From: Grammothele lineata
Lineage: Eukaryota > Basidiomycota > Agaricomycetes > Polyporales > Polyporaceae
Reading direction: 5' to 3'
NCBI GenBank assembly: GCA_002150815.3
Contig: NDFF03000094.1
Coordinates: 1 to 64,000, forward strand
Length of the DNA stretch: 64,000 bases
Under the pieces are notes generated by a model. That model was not told the DNA's origin, did no database searches, and was given only the letters and a program-made list of their open reading frames with translations. This document shows, in pieces, positions 48,326 through 60,847 of the stretch (position 1 is the first letter of the stretch; each line of letters starts with the position of its first letter). Made by a program: the position numbers and the translations under genes.

Positions 48326-51300
48326 ATGTCGAAAGAAGAGTCGCTTAGCTCCGGCGAGTCCCTGGAACAGGCTAAGAGATCTAGATGGTGAGTACCATAT
48401 CGTCATTCTTCTCCCTCAGCACGCTACGCGCCTCCGGTTCTTGGCTTGACCTGTCCCTGTTTGGCTTGTGTGCAGGAACGTCAAGTCTTTGTTCGTGCTT
48501 CAGGACATCCCCCCTCCAAAAGCTTCGCTTGATGATGCAGATTCCATCCCTGAGATATCCGCCAATTGGTGGAACATCCTGGCATTCGGATGGATCACCC
48601 CCCTCATGTCTCTAGGCTATGCCCGGCCCCTCGAAGCGTCCGACCTTTACAAGCTCCAAGACCACCGCGCCTCGCGAGTCATTGCCGACAAGATTCTTAC
48701 CTCCTTCGAGAGGCGCCAACTCGCCGCAGAGAAGTACAACGAACGGCTTGCGAACGGAGAGATCAGCCCGGGTCTTCGGGGTTTGTGGTGGTCAGTTCAA
48801 GGAAAGCGCGCAGAACGCGAGAAGCAGTGGAGGGAGAAGGATGGCCGCCAGAGAGCAAGCTTGGTGCTGGCGATGAACGACAGCATCAAGTGGTGGTTTT
48901 GGCTTGGCGGGCTACTCAAGCTCGTCGCGGATGTTTCTCAGGTCACGTCCCCGCTACTTGTCAAGGCATGTGTCTGGCGTACGGTTTATGGGCGTTAGCG
49001 CTGACTCCATGCCTCCTGTAGGCTATCATCAACTTCGCAACAGACTCCTACACGTGCGCCTGTCCGAGCCATTCTCTCAACCACTGGGAACTAATCTCGT
49101 TTTCCAGTGCACACCTCGAAGGCCGACCTCAAGATGCGCCCGCAGTGGGTGTCGGTGTGGGCCTGTCCGTCGGACTGTTCGCCCTCCAAATCGTGTCGTC
49201 GCTGTGCACCCACCATTTCTTCTACCGCGCTGCATCCACCGGCGTACTTCTGCGCGGCGGTCTCATTACGGCTATCTACGACCGTTCGCTGAAGCTCTCG
49301 TCGCGCGCTCGGACCACGCTCACGAACGGCAAGCTCGTTAACCACATCTCCACAGACGTCTCGCGTATAGATTTCTGTTGTAGTTTCCTGCAGCTCGGTC
49401 TCACAGCGCCGGTGCAGATGATCGTCTGTCTCGTCATCCTGCTCATCAACCTCGGTCCCTCCGCCCTCGCTGGCTACGCGTTCTTCATACTGGCAACCCC
49501 CGTACAGACGATGGCGATGAAGCAGTTCATAAAAATCCGGCATAAGTCTATGACGTGGACTGACAAGCGGGCAAAGCTGCTGCAGGAGTTGCTCGGTTCT
49601 ATGAAGATCATCAAGTACTTTGCTTGGGAGATCCCATACCTAAGGCGTATTGCTGAGTATCGCGGAAAGGAAATGGCGTATGTGTCGCCGCGAATGCTGC
49701 GTTTTGATAGGCACTGATGTTTCTCCAGATACACTCGGTCGCTGCTCATCATCCGTTCAGCGAACAATGCCGTCGCTGTCTCTCTGCCGGCCTTGGCGAG
49801 TGTTCTTGCCTTCGTCGTGTACTCAGCTACAGGCCACTCGCTCGATCCCGCCAACATCTTCTCGTCCTTGACTCTTTTCAACATTCTCCGTCTACCGCTG
49901 ATGTTCCTCCGTGAGTATATGCTAACGAAATGTCTTTATATGCGGCTGATGTATGCGTCTTAGCTCTCGCGCTTAGTGCCTCCGCTGACGCAATGAATGC
50001 TTGCGAGCGGCTCTACCCCGTCTTCGAGGCGGAGCTTTTGTCGGAAGCATCCGTGCAGGACGAGGACATGCAGGATGCAGTTCAGGTCGTGAACGGCGAA
50101 TTCGTCTGGGACGGCCCTCCCCCAGACGCTCCTGGCAAGGACAAGAAGGGCAAGAAGGGTAGCAAGAAGGACGCGCCTAAGGATGCGCCTCCGCCCGCCG
50201 CGGAGCCGCAGTCGCAGGAGTCGACGTTCAGGCTCAGAGACGTAAACCTGGCCATCCCGAAGGGGCAGCTGACGGCCATAGTCGGTACGTGGTTTTCACA
50301 TTCCGTCTCCGATGTCGCACAAGGTTCTGACCGCAGCCGTTACAGGTCCTGTCGGCTCCGGCAAGTCGTCTTTGCTTCAGGGTCTCATCGGGGAGATGCG
50401 CCGGACCGCCGGCACCGTTAGGTTCCATGGCTCGGTCGCGTACTGTCCTCAAAGCGCATGGATACAGAATGCTACTGTTCGTGAAAACATTACGTTCGGG
50501 CGGCCGTTCGACGAGGAGCGCTACTGGAAGGCGGTTCGCGATGCGTGTCTCGAAGCTGACTTTGGGCTTCTCCCTAACGGTGATCTCACGGAAGTTGGCG
50601 AGAGGGTAAGTCATACGTCTATATGCGCGGTTGTATCAAAGACTCAATGCATTGTGCAGGGTATTTCTCTCTCCGGAGGCCAAAAGCAGCGCATCAACAT
50701 CTGCCGTGCGATTTACGTCGGGGCGGACATCCAGGTGTTCGACGACCCGATCTCTGCCCTGGACGCGCATGTTGGCAAACATGTCTTCCAGAACGTGTTC
50801 TTAGGAGCCGAGCCGGGCAAGACGCGCGTGCTCGTCACGCACGCGCTACACTTCCTCCCCCAGGTGGACTATATCTACACGATGATCGACGGGCGCATTG
50901 GGGAGCACGGCACGTACGCGGACCTCATGGCCGCGAACGGGCAGTTTGCGCGGTTCGTCACCGAGTTTGGGAGCAAGGAGGCTGAGAGAGAGGAGCAGGA
51001 GGAGGCCGAAGAGGAGGCGGTGGAGACTGCTGGCGAGAAGGTGGAAGAGGATGGCGAGAAAGTGGAGGCGGAAAAGCGGAAGAAGAGGGAGCAAGGGGCG
51101 GCGCTGATGCAAGCGGAGGAGCGGAACACCGGTGCGGTGGGCAAGGAAGTGTATGGAGACTATATCCGAGCGGGCAAGGGCTACATCATTCTGCCTTTGC
51201 TGGGTCTCTCGGTTGCCTTGCTCCAGGTGTCGCAGGTTCTGTCGTCTTACTGGTGCGTTTCCGTTGCTAGCACCCATTACTGACTGCTTGCTAATCGTCT

Positions 51301-53446
51301 GCATCTCAGGTTGGTCTACTGGCAAGAAGAGTAAGTTTCTGGACAAGGTTACCCATTGATGTTCCTTAATATCTCCCCGACAGCAAATTCCACAAAAACT
51401 CCGCGTTCTACGTAAGTCTCTATCCACGTGTAATCAAACCACAGGCTCTGAAGTAGCGATAGATGGGCATATACGCCCTCTTGGGTGTCTCACAAGCTAT
51501 CACGTTCTTCATGATGGGAGCAACCTTCGCCCTGCTCACATACTTCGCCTCGCAAGCTCTCCACCGTGCCGCAATCTGGCGCGTTATGCATGCCCCCATG
51601 TCATTCTTTGAGACCACTGTGAGTTCACCCTCTACTTTCCCCTGTGGTCGGCACTCAATACAGCGATAGCCTCTTGGTCGTATCATGAACCGGTTCTCTA
51701 AAGATATCGACACCATCGACAACATGCTTGGAGATGCTATGCGGATGTTTGTGGCCACCCTTGCCAACATTCTTGGTGCCATCATCCTCATTGCTATCGT
51801 TCTCCCGTGGTTCCTCATCGCCGTCGGAGTCGTATCCGTTGCGTACATTTGGGCCGCTATGTTCTACCGTGCTAGTGCAAGAGAGCTCAAGGTCTGTTCG
51901 TTTCCTTTCCCCTCTACGTCGTGCCTGTTTGCTGACGGGTACTGATTACAGCGACTCGATGCCGTTTTGCGGTCATCCCTCTACAGCCACTTCTCCGAGT
52001 CGTTGTCCGGCCTAGCAACTATTCGAGCGTACGGTGAGACCGAGAGGTTTTTGAATGAGAACCGGAAGCGCATGGACATCGAGAACAGGTACGTGTGCTT
52101 CCCCCTACCCCAAGTCTCGTTTACTAACCACGCATATAGGGCCTATTGGTTGACTGTCACGAACCAGCGCTGGCTCGGCATCCGTCTCGACCTCATGGGC
52201 ATCCTCCTCACCTTCGTCGTCGCAATGCTCACCGTCGGCACACGCTTCAGCATCTCGCCCTCTCAGACTGGTCTCGTTCTGAGCTACATCATCTCCGTCC
52301 AGCAGGCGTTCGGCTGGCTTGTGCGACAGAGCGCCGAAGTCGAGAACGACTTCAATTCTGTAGAGCGTATTGTGCACTACACGCGTCAGCTCGAACAGGA
52401 GGCGCCGCACGAAGTTCCAGACAAGAAGCCGAAGGCTCCCTGGCCGTCTGAGGGGCAGATCGAGATCAAGGACGTTGTTCTAAAGTACCGCCCGGAGCTA
52501 CCTGCAGTCCTGAGAGGCTTGACAATGTCAGTTAAGCCTGGAGAGAAGATCGGTATCGTTGGACGGTAAATTGCCCGTTTCCGTTTATAGTTCGGTGTGG
52601 TGTTAATGCGGCATCTAGGACCGGCGCAGGAAAGAGCAGCATCATGACTGCACTCTTCCGGCTCGTAGAGCTGTCCAGTGGTTCCATTGTCATCGACGGC
52701 GTCGATATTTCCTCCCTTGGCTTAGATGATCTGCGGAACGGTCTAGCTATTATCCCCCAAGATCCACTTCTCTGTAAGCCTTTCACTGACGTTGCCTTTG
52801 TATGTCCGTTTTGCTGACTATCATCCCAGTCTCCGGCACCCTCCGTAGCAACCTTGATCCTTTCGGAACCCACGACGACGCCCAGCTCTGGGACGCTCTC
52901 AAGCGGGCACACATGGTCGAGGACAGAAAGAACCATTCCTTCGACCAGACCGAGGAGAGCTCAGAAGGCTCCCGCAGTCCCGTCAACCGCTTCACGCTTG
53001 ACAGCCCCATCGAAGACGAGGGCAGCAACTTGTCCATCGGACAGCGCTCACTCGTCTCGCTCGCGCGGGCCTTGGTCAAGGACAGCAGGATCCTCATTCT
53101 CGACGAGGCCACGGCATCCGTAGACTACGAAACAGATAGGAAGATCCAGGACACGATTGCCAGCGAGTTCGCGGATCGCACCATCCTGTGCATTGCCCGT
53201 AAGCTCCGGTGCTCCTCCGTTTCCGCCGTCGATGATATTGACCCATTCATGTGTGCAGACCGTCTGCGCACGATCATCGGGTACGACCGCATTTGCGTCC
53301 TCGATGCGGGCCAGATCGCGGAGTTCGACACTCCAGCGAACCTGTACAACGTCCCAGGGGGTATTTTCCGCAGCATGTGCGACCGCTCGTCGATCTCCCT
53401 TGGGGATATCAACGTGGCCGAAAAACTTAAGGAAGCGCAGTCATAG
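48326..53446 (+). CDS. full-length ABCC (MRP/Yor1-like) ABC transporter
   Basis: About 1,400 residues starting [20 protein letters not shown], joined to [20 protein letters not shown]. The order is TMD1-NBD1-TMD2-NBD2 with about 12 membrane helices, for example [17 protein letters not shown] and [19 protein letters not shown]1 has [18 protein letters not shown] (Walker A), [18 protein letters not shown] (signature) and [12 protein letters not shown], where Asp replaces the usual catalytic Glu. NBD2 has [49 protein letters not shown] and HRLRTI. This NBD asymmetry is typical of ABCC exporters. A basic Lys/Pro insert ([20 protein letters not shown]) precedes NBD1. NBD2 carries an extra Ser/Glu-rich loop ([17 protein letters not shown]). 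No N-terminal TMD0 is seen, which is Yor1-like. Likely export of organic anions, conjugates or drugs; the substrate is unknown. Confidence 0.92.
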
Positions 53447-54024
53447 AGCCTCCCGGTTTGAATTCGCTCTCGTGTTATTTGTCTACATCAACCGCGCTTG
53501 TTTTACGTCTTCTTGCATACGCTCTCCCATTCATGCACTATAGATTGACGACTTTTAATGAGGTTTCCCGGGGATTTTGGTATCGGTGCCGCATCACCGC
53601 GAAGTGCTGTGTGCACGCCTAGCGCGGATGTGTCTTTACGTTATCACGGCAGTCATGTAGCTATTAGACGTTGCATACATAGCAACCACCACGACTGTAA
53701 TGTTGAATGCTTTTTGAAGGACGACTTCCCCTCCGTAGTGATGACGTCACCCTGTCTGTTGATTGGGTCCCGGACACCTCGGATCGAACTGAATAACCGG
53801 ACCCGTTCGCGTTCCCCGGGTCTTACACATGACCAGCTCATGTCGCGTCTACCTTCCAGACCAAGTCAACGTACACACGAATACTAAAGCATGAGTATCT
53901 CTGTTACTGCTACCGCCACCTACCCGGTGCGATAGTCTGAGAGGCAAACAAATCGGACTATCCACTGAAGTTCTTCCCAACACTAACGGTGTGGCAGTTG
54001 GTTGGTTCACCCTAGGTACCCAAT
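53447..54024. other. intergenic, racemase promoter
   Basis: About 580 bp of transporter 3' UTR and racemase promoter. Only short overlapping frames. No feature recognised. Confidence 0.45.
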
Positions 54025-55682
54025 ATGTCGCAGTCATCACTACCCCTCGCAGGCATCCGAGTAGCTGAGGTGAGTTCTCTACCGGGCTGCCTCGTTGATG
54101 AGTGACCCACTCATCTTTTACGCCTCTTGTCAGTTCGCAGGGCTCGCGCCGGGCCCCATGGTGGGCATGATCCTCGCAGACTTCGGAGCGGACGTCATCC
54201 GCGTCGACCGCGTCGCCCCCAAGGCGGTCCCTACCCCAGACGTGCTCGCTCGGGGGAAGCGGTCGATCGCGGTCGACCCGAAGGTGCGCCCTTCGCTCTT
54301 TTGCTTCCGTGTTGTATTTATTGCGAATATCCTTGTATGCGAACTGTGATAGACTAAGAGCGGATACGCAGTCGTCCGTCGACTCGTTGAGCGCGCGGAC
54401 GTGCTCATCGACCCTTTCCGTCCGGGTGTAATGGAGCGGCTGGGACTCGGCCCGGACGTCTTTCTTGGAGAGGACAGCACTAACAACAGGATTGTGTATG
54501 CGAGACTCGTAGGATTTGCGAGGACAGGCAAGCAACGCTAAAGACTTGTGGCTCCTCGTACACGGCGCTGACGTCTGCTGTCAGGTCCCCATAAAGACAT
54601 GGCAGGTTCGTGCATTTTTAAGGGCTCACAAGGCCCGTAATATGAATGCTCAGGGGGAATCCGACTTGCAGGGCATGATTTAAACTATCTCGCACTGAGC
54701 GGAGTGTTGTCTGTGAGCTTGGCATTATGGCAGCTAGCCTGATCCTCGGCCAACTGACTACTGTTGCGTAGATGTTTCCTGGGCAGGGGAAGCCAGCATT
54801 CCCACTGAACATTCTGGCCGACTTCGCCGCCGGAGGGCTGATGTGCGCGACCGGGATCCTGCTCGCGCTCATGGAGCGCCATAGGAGTGGTCGCGGGCAG
54901 GTGGTAAACTCGGACATGGTGGGTTGAACCGCCTCCCGTCGCCCAGATATACGCGTTCGAGAGATATTTGCTTACTTGGAGATAGGTGACGGGGGTGCGA
55001 TACATGTCCACCTTTCCGCTGATGCTGGCGCAGCTCAGCACGTCCCACTTCAACGATGGCGCAACAAGAGAAACGGGTCTTCTTGATGGGGGCGCACCGT
55101 TCTACAACGTTTATACATGCGCCGACGGGGGGTGGATGTCTGTTGCGTGCCTTGAGCCCCAATTCTTCCGCGATTTCCTCACCCGATTCCTCAAAGAGCT
55201 CCCGGGCGACTTCACATTGGATGGATGGCGGCCATCATTGGAAGACCAACTTGATAGAGACGTCTGGCCGCGCATGATGATGTTCTTTGATCAAGGATTC
55301 AGGACGCGTTCGCGGGATCACTGGGCAGCCGTGTTTCATGGTATGTTGTCTTTCGCCCAATCTTTGGCACGGCGATGATGAATTGGGGGGTCGAATAGGA
55401 ACGGATGCGTGCGCTCTTCCAGTCTTGTCCCCGGTAGAGGCCGCCGCTCTGGCAACAAAGTCCACGGAGTCGAGCGAGGACGGCGTACCAGTTCCCCATC
55501 CACAACTGTCAAGAACGCCATCTCGTGCAGCTGCTTCGTCAGACGCAACGAACCCGATGATTTTGGAGGCGGGCGCGCACACGACTGCGATATTGGCAGA
55601 GCTGGGGATTGGGAGAGGAGAACGGGAGGCGATGAGTAGGAACGGTGTGGTGGGAGGAGCGACTCGGAATGCGAAGCTGTAG
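54025..55682 (+). CDS. CoA-transferase family III enzyme, alpha-methylacyl-CoA racemase-like
   Basis: About 400 residues starting [15 protein letters not shown], joined to [20 protein letters not shown]. Then [59 protein letters not shown] and [17 protein letters not shown], all typical of the CaiB/BaiF (type III CoA-transferase) fold and of alpha-methylacyl-CoA racemase. That enzyme interconverts (R)- and (S)-2-methylacyl-CoA so that branched fatty acids can enter beta-oxidation. The last exon reads [18 protein letters not shown] and ends RNAKL. The terminal AKL is a PTS1, pointing to peroxisomes. Two rarities occur: a GC donor intron (54538-54584) and a 21-nt microexon (54585-54605) encoding GPHKDMAG. 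Both are needed to keep [14 protein letters not shown] in frame. MFE-2 lies 272 bp downstream on the same strand. Confidence 0.9.
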
Positions 55683-55954
55683 GTCGTTCAGTAGCCGAGA
55701 CTTGCTGCGTATCGAATGCTCGAACTTCTGAGGCTGAGTGCACTCGTGGAGAGCTGGGTAAGAGATAGGTAAGAGACGGATGGCAGAGGATGGCAGAGTA
55801 CTGAGTGGCGTCCGGCACGATTCACGTGGGGACGTGGGGCGCGATCAGCAGTCCGGGGTTGAGAATCACATGCGGCATCAAACGCTATATCCCTCGCCTC
55901 GTCCTCTCCTTCGTCGGCTCAGCTCCGCGTCCGAAAGCGCATCTCCCCACAATC

Positions 55955-58900
55955 ATGTCCCAACTCTCCTTCAAAGGCCACACTGTCATTGTTACCGGCG
56001 CGGGCGGCGGTCTCGGAAAAGTGTGCGTAGGCAGTCGCCTCTCTACGCGTCCCCGTGCTCATACTAGTCGGATGATGTCATTTCCAGCTACTCATTGCAG
56101 TTCGCGTCCCGGGGCGCAAACGTCGTCGTCAACGACTTCAACAAGGAAGCGGCACAGAAGGTTGTGGATGAGATTGTCCAAGGTGCGTCACGTCGCCTTC
56201 ATGGTATCGAGTACAAGTCATTCAACTGCTGTGGCCGCAGCTGGAGGCAAGGCCGTTGTGAACAACTCGTCTGTCACCGATGGCGAAGCTGTCGTCAAGA
56301 CTGCCTTGGACGCCTTCGGCGGTGTCACTATCCTCATCAACAATGCTGGAATTCTGCGTGACAAGGGGTGAGTCCTTCCTGTCGTTCCTTCTGTACAACG
56401 GCGTTTCATACGCCCTCGTTGCCAGTTTCAAGAACATGTCCGACCAGGAGTGGGACCAGATCATGGCTGTTCACTTGAAAGGCTCGTACGCATGTGCCAA
56501 GGCGGCTTGGCCAATCTTCCAGCAGCAAGGTTTCGGTCGTATTGTGAACACTGCGAGTGCAGCAGGATTGTACGGTGCGTCGCCGTCACACCTCGTTCTT
56601 CTATGGTTAGACTGAATATCTGGTATAGGCAACTTTGGTCAGGCAAACTACAGCGCAGCGAAGATGGGTCTTGTCGGGTTCACCAAAGCCCTCGCCGCAG
56701 AGGGTCTCAAGTACGGTATCAAGGCCGTGACTATAGCACCGGTACGCGGTTTCGTCGGTTCGACGTGCTTGCGGTAGCACTCACCCGCGACACTCAGATG
56801 GCTGCCTCAGCTATGACGGAGACAATCATGCCCCCCGAAATGCTTGCCAATCTGAAGGTACGCTTCTAAGATGTTATTTGAGCTATCCGCTGATCAAGGC
56901 TTGTCCCTTCAGCCGGAGTTTGTTGCGCCCTTCGTCCTTGCAATTACCCATCCAGACGGTATTGACGCGAACGGTCGTGTCTTTGAGGTGGGGGCGGGTT
57001 ACATCGCTGAGATTAGGTGGGAACGTAGCAAGGGACAGGCGTTCAAGTGTGACAAGACATTCACGCCGTCTGCGGTAAGCGAGCCTCTCGCTGGTGGCGA
57101 GCACTTTCTTATACTCCACTACATAGGTGCAAGAAAAATGGGAGCAGATCACTGACTTCGACAGTGAGGATCCTGAGCAGTGGGTCTACTCTCGTCTTCT
57201 CCACTTCCCGAAAACTCACGCCAGATTCTAGTCCTTCATTCCTCCCCGATTTTGACATCCAGGTAACGAACATGAATGTGCTAAGCTATCTCTATGTCGA
57301 GTTCTGACCAGGCTCATAGGCTAAGATTACGGAATCTTCGAAAGTCGAGTCGAACCCACAAGGATCACCTGAAGTACGGTTCGATGGGAAGACGGTTATC
57401 ATCACTGGAGCTGGCTCAGCCCTTGGACGAGCATATGCGCTAATGTACGCGCGTCTGGGTGCGAACATAGTCGTCAACGATGTGAGCGACAAGGCTGCAC
57501 AGGGGATCGTCAACGAGATCACGAAGGGTGAGTCGAGTGGTGCTCCTCTTCGATGTTTGCTAACAAATTATATTAGCGGGCGGCAAAGCAGTGGCTGCGG
57601 TCACGTCTGCCGAAGACGGCGAGGGGATTGTCAAAACCGCGCTGGACAAATTTGGAGGTGTGCACATCTTTATCGCCAATGCTGGCCTGGCACGCCCGAG
57701 TGCTTTCGAGAAGCTGTCAGAGAAGGAATGGGATGAAGTCCTCGCGGTCAACCTCAGGTCCGCATGTAATTCATGAATCGTAGGGCACGTTCTAACACCG
57801 ATCACAGGTCCAGCTACAAGGTTAAGATTGTGCCAATTTACATTTTATCCCTTTCCTGACGACTATGATAGTGTGCCAAGGCATTGTGGCCTATTTTCTT
57901 CAAGCAAAAGTATGGTCGTATCGTTACGATGGGTTCACAGTCCGGCCTCTGTGAGTACGCATAAAACCGCCTCTTCTTCCTTCTCCCTAATTGACAAATG
58001 TAGACGGCCTCCCCGGCTTCGCTAACGTAAGTTACTGCGCTCAAATGACGTCTGGTTCAGCTCTGATGGTTCGGCATATCTTGTAGTACTCTGCCGTCAA
58101 GGCTGCTATCTTTGGCTTCACGAAGACGCTAGCTATTGAGGGCAAGAAATACAACATTCTTGCGAATGTCGTCATTCCTTCTGCAGGAGCTTCTTCAGGT
58201 CTCGGGCGGTACGTTCCCCTGTGCGGATCCGGATGTTAGACCTGACACTCAGTAACTCTCATAGTGGTTACACTAACGTAGAAGCAGTCAAGGTATGTCG
58301 TTGGCTCTGGGTTGTTTGTAATATGATGTCGACGGTTTCTTCCAGGAGGATTACGTCGCGCCCCTCGTCGGATACCTCTCCAGCGATTCCAACGAAGAGA
58401 CCACTGGTAGTATATTCCAGGTCGCTAGCGGCTGGATTGCGCAGATCCGCTGGCAACGTTCTGGCGGCCATGGCTTCCCAGTCAACCACCCCTTGACACC
58501 GGAGGCTATCATGTCTAAATGGAAGTTGGTGACTGACTTTGGTGAGAGAGACTCCTAAGGGCTTCTCACCGAGTGCTCACAGAGCTCACAGACGATGATC
58601 GTGCCACGAACCCTGGGAGCACTCAGGAGGCCTTTATGCAGGTTAGCGATACCTGATCCTCTCGCATTTTAACTACTGGTATCAACCCCCTTCAGATCGC
58701 TGAGAACTTCGGCAACGTCGACGAGGACGACGCCAGCAGTTCAGGCTCAGACAGCCCGTATGCGGATCCGGAAGACTCAGATATCGTCGCGGAGGCGAAG
58801 AAAGAAGCGCCGGAGCCCGCCGAGTATAGCTACACCGAACGCGACGTAATCCTGTACAACCTCGGCATCGGAGCGACTGAGCAGGAGCTACAGTGGACGT

Positions 58901-60220
58901 ACGAGAACCATGAGGAGTTTGCTGCCTTGCCCACGTTCGGCGTCATTCCTCAGTTCTTGGCCAGTGCGGGCTTGTCGTTCGATTTCCTGCCCAACTTCAA
59001 CCCGGTTAGCGCTCCTTCCTTGTAGGCTAGTGGCTGCTGGAGCTGACATCTCTTTAACTCTGTAGGCAAAGGTGCTACACGGCGAACAGTACTTGGCGGT
59101 CAAAGGACCCATACCAACCAGCGGTGACCTCGTGAACGAAGCACGGTGCGTGTAGTAAATGTCACATATAGCCGCAGGGCATAGGGCGTTGAGCGGGCTC
59201 CTCACCTATCAGGTTAATGGAGGTTCTGGACAAAGGCAAGGCAGCTGCGGTTACGGCAATCGTCGAGACCAAGGACAAGCACACGGGCCGGGTCATATTC
59301 GAGAACCAGTCGACGCTATTTATTCGTGGGTCCGGCGGCTTTGGTGGGAAGAGGACAGGCAAAGGTGTGTTTGCCATGCCGACTGTTCGTGTTGGGCGAC
59401 CCTGCATAGTCACTGCGTACACATAGATCGCGGCCCGGCTTCGGCAGAGAATGCATCCCCCAAGCGCAAGCCCGATGTAGTCATGGAGGAGAAAACCCTT
59501 CCAATCCAAGCAGCGTTATATCGGTGAGCGGCTTGTGTACTGTCCCACACGGCGGACCCCGTGAACTGAGCGTGACAATCTTTACTTTTGACTCGGGTCG
59601 TCCAGCTTGAGCGGCGACCTCAACCCACTGCACGTACGTCGTTCCGCTGCGCCACACTATTTCCGCCATGGTCGTCTGACCGGCCGCATTATACAGATAT
59701 TGCCTGAGTTTGCTGCCGTCGGCGGCTTTGATAAACCTATCCTACATGGTGAGTGTGTCCTCATCTGCCACATACTGCGCCAGAACCACCGGGCCAGTGG
59801 CATGGAATCAGAAGGCTGACCGCATCCTGTACGGCGGTATTAGGGTTGTGTTCGATGGGCATATCTGGCAAGCACGTACTGAAAGCCTTTGGGGAGTTCA
59901 AAGACATTAAAGTTCGGTGAGTCCGCCTTCCACGCATCGCGGGCCGCGCAGGTTGCTTCCATTTCCGGATAAGCTGACCACAGCCGCCCCGCATTAGCTT
60001 CGCTGGTGTTGTCTTTCCTGGCGAGACGCTTGTTACGGAGATGTGGCGGGAAGCAGATAAGGTCATATTCGGTGGGTGTTTTCTCTCGAGGCTGTGCGCG
60101 TGAGAGAGGAACTCAAACGTGAGCGTAGTCACCAAGGTGAAGGAACGCCAATCCGTCGTCCTGGCGGCTGCAGCAGCAACCCTAGTCAACGGTGGGAGTC
60201 CTCTCAAGGCGAGGCTGTAA
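55955..60220 (+). CDS. FOX2: peroxisomal multifunctional beta-oxidation enzyme, MFE-2/Fox2
   Basis: About 920 residues. Two tandem short-chain dehydrogenase domains are followed by a MaoC/hydratase-2 domain. SDR1: [35 protein letters not shown] and [18 protein letters not shown] (Tyr/Lys active site). SDR2: [35 protein letters not shown] and [16 protein letters not shown]. Hydratase: [12 protein letters not shown] with catalytic Asp and His, then [20 protein letters not shown] and [18 protein letters not shown]. The fungal arrangement lacks the animal SCP-2 tail. The enzyme hydrates trans-2-enoyl-CoA to (3R)-hydroxyacyl-CoA and oxidises it to the 3-keto form. It ends SPLKARL; the final ARL is a PTS1 variant. 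About twenty introns were needed, for example [15 protein letters not shown] spliced to AKITESSK. The residue after the catalytic His is Ile-Leu-Pro instead of the common Ile-Asp-Pro. Confidence 0.95.
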
Positions 60221-60847
60221 GCGCGCGTCGGTGCCCATGCCGGTGGTGTCGACATGTATACCTGAGCTGTTGTTCACGCTGTTAGTGTACGGACCTGAAA
60301 GTTGTACTGTAAGATAGATACCATATACCTTGATTGCAATCTACTGCGCAGTCTGCGAGCAGATAGATACGAACTTCAGCCTTCCCGGGGTATATGGATA
60401 TCGCATTCTCTAGAGGAAACGGGATACATGGCACATTCAGGAATTCGCCTCCTGACGCGGATTCCACCGCAGCGTGTGCGGTAAGAGGAAGATGAGGGGC
60501 TAGGGTAAGGCGAGAGAGAAAGATGAGCCGGCGGAGGCGGAGCCACATACTGCACGGGAATAAGGATACTACGTACGGAGGGGGATGCAAAACTGGAACG
60601 TGTGATGACGTCGAGGTGGGGTGAATGCAGCGGAGCTATGTAGTATGGCTGGAAAGGAAATGAATGACGATAGCGAACGAAGGATTAATCGAGGTGATTA
60701 AATTTGTCCAATTTGTCCAACTTTCGGTCCCAAAGTATCAACGTTATGTGACTAGTCGTTATACTTACACTACATAATGAAGGGTCATGAAGCGGAGCGA
60801 GGCGGCGTTCGTTCAACATGTCAGGGATTGCTGGAGTTCGTTGACAC
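60221..60847. other. convergent intergenic region with short tandem repeat
   Basis: About 630 bp between the MFE-2 and Ca2+/H+ antiporter stops. A 9-bp unit atttgtcca is repeated in tandem at 60702-60719. The stretch around 60690-60780 is AT-rich, as in fungal 3' UTRs. No gene. Confidence 0.5.
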
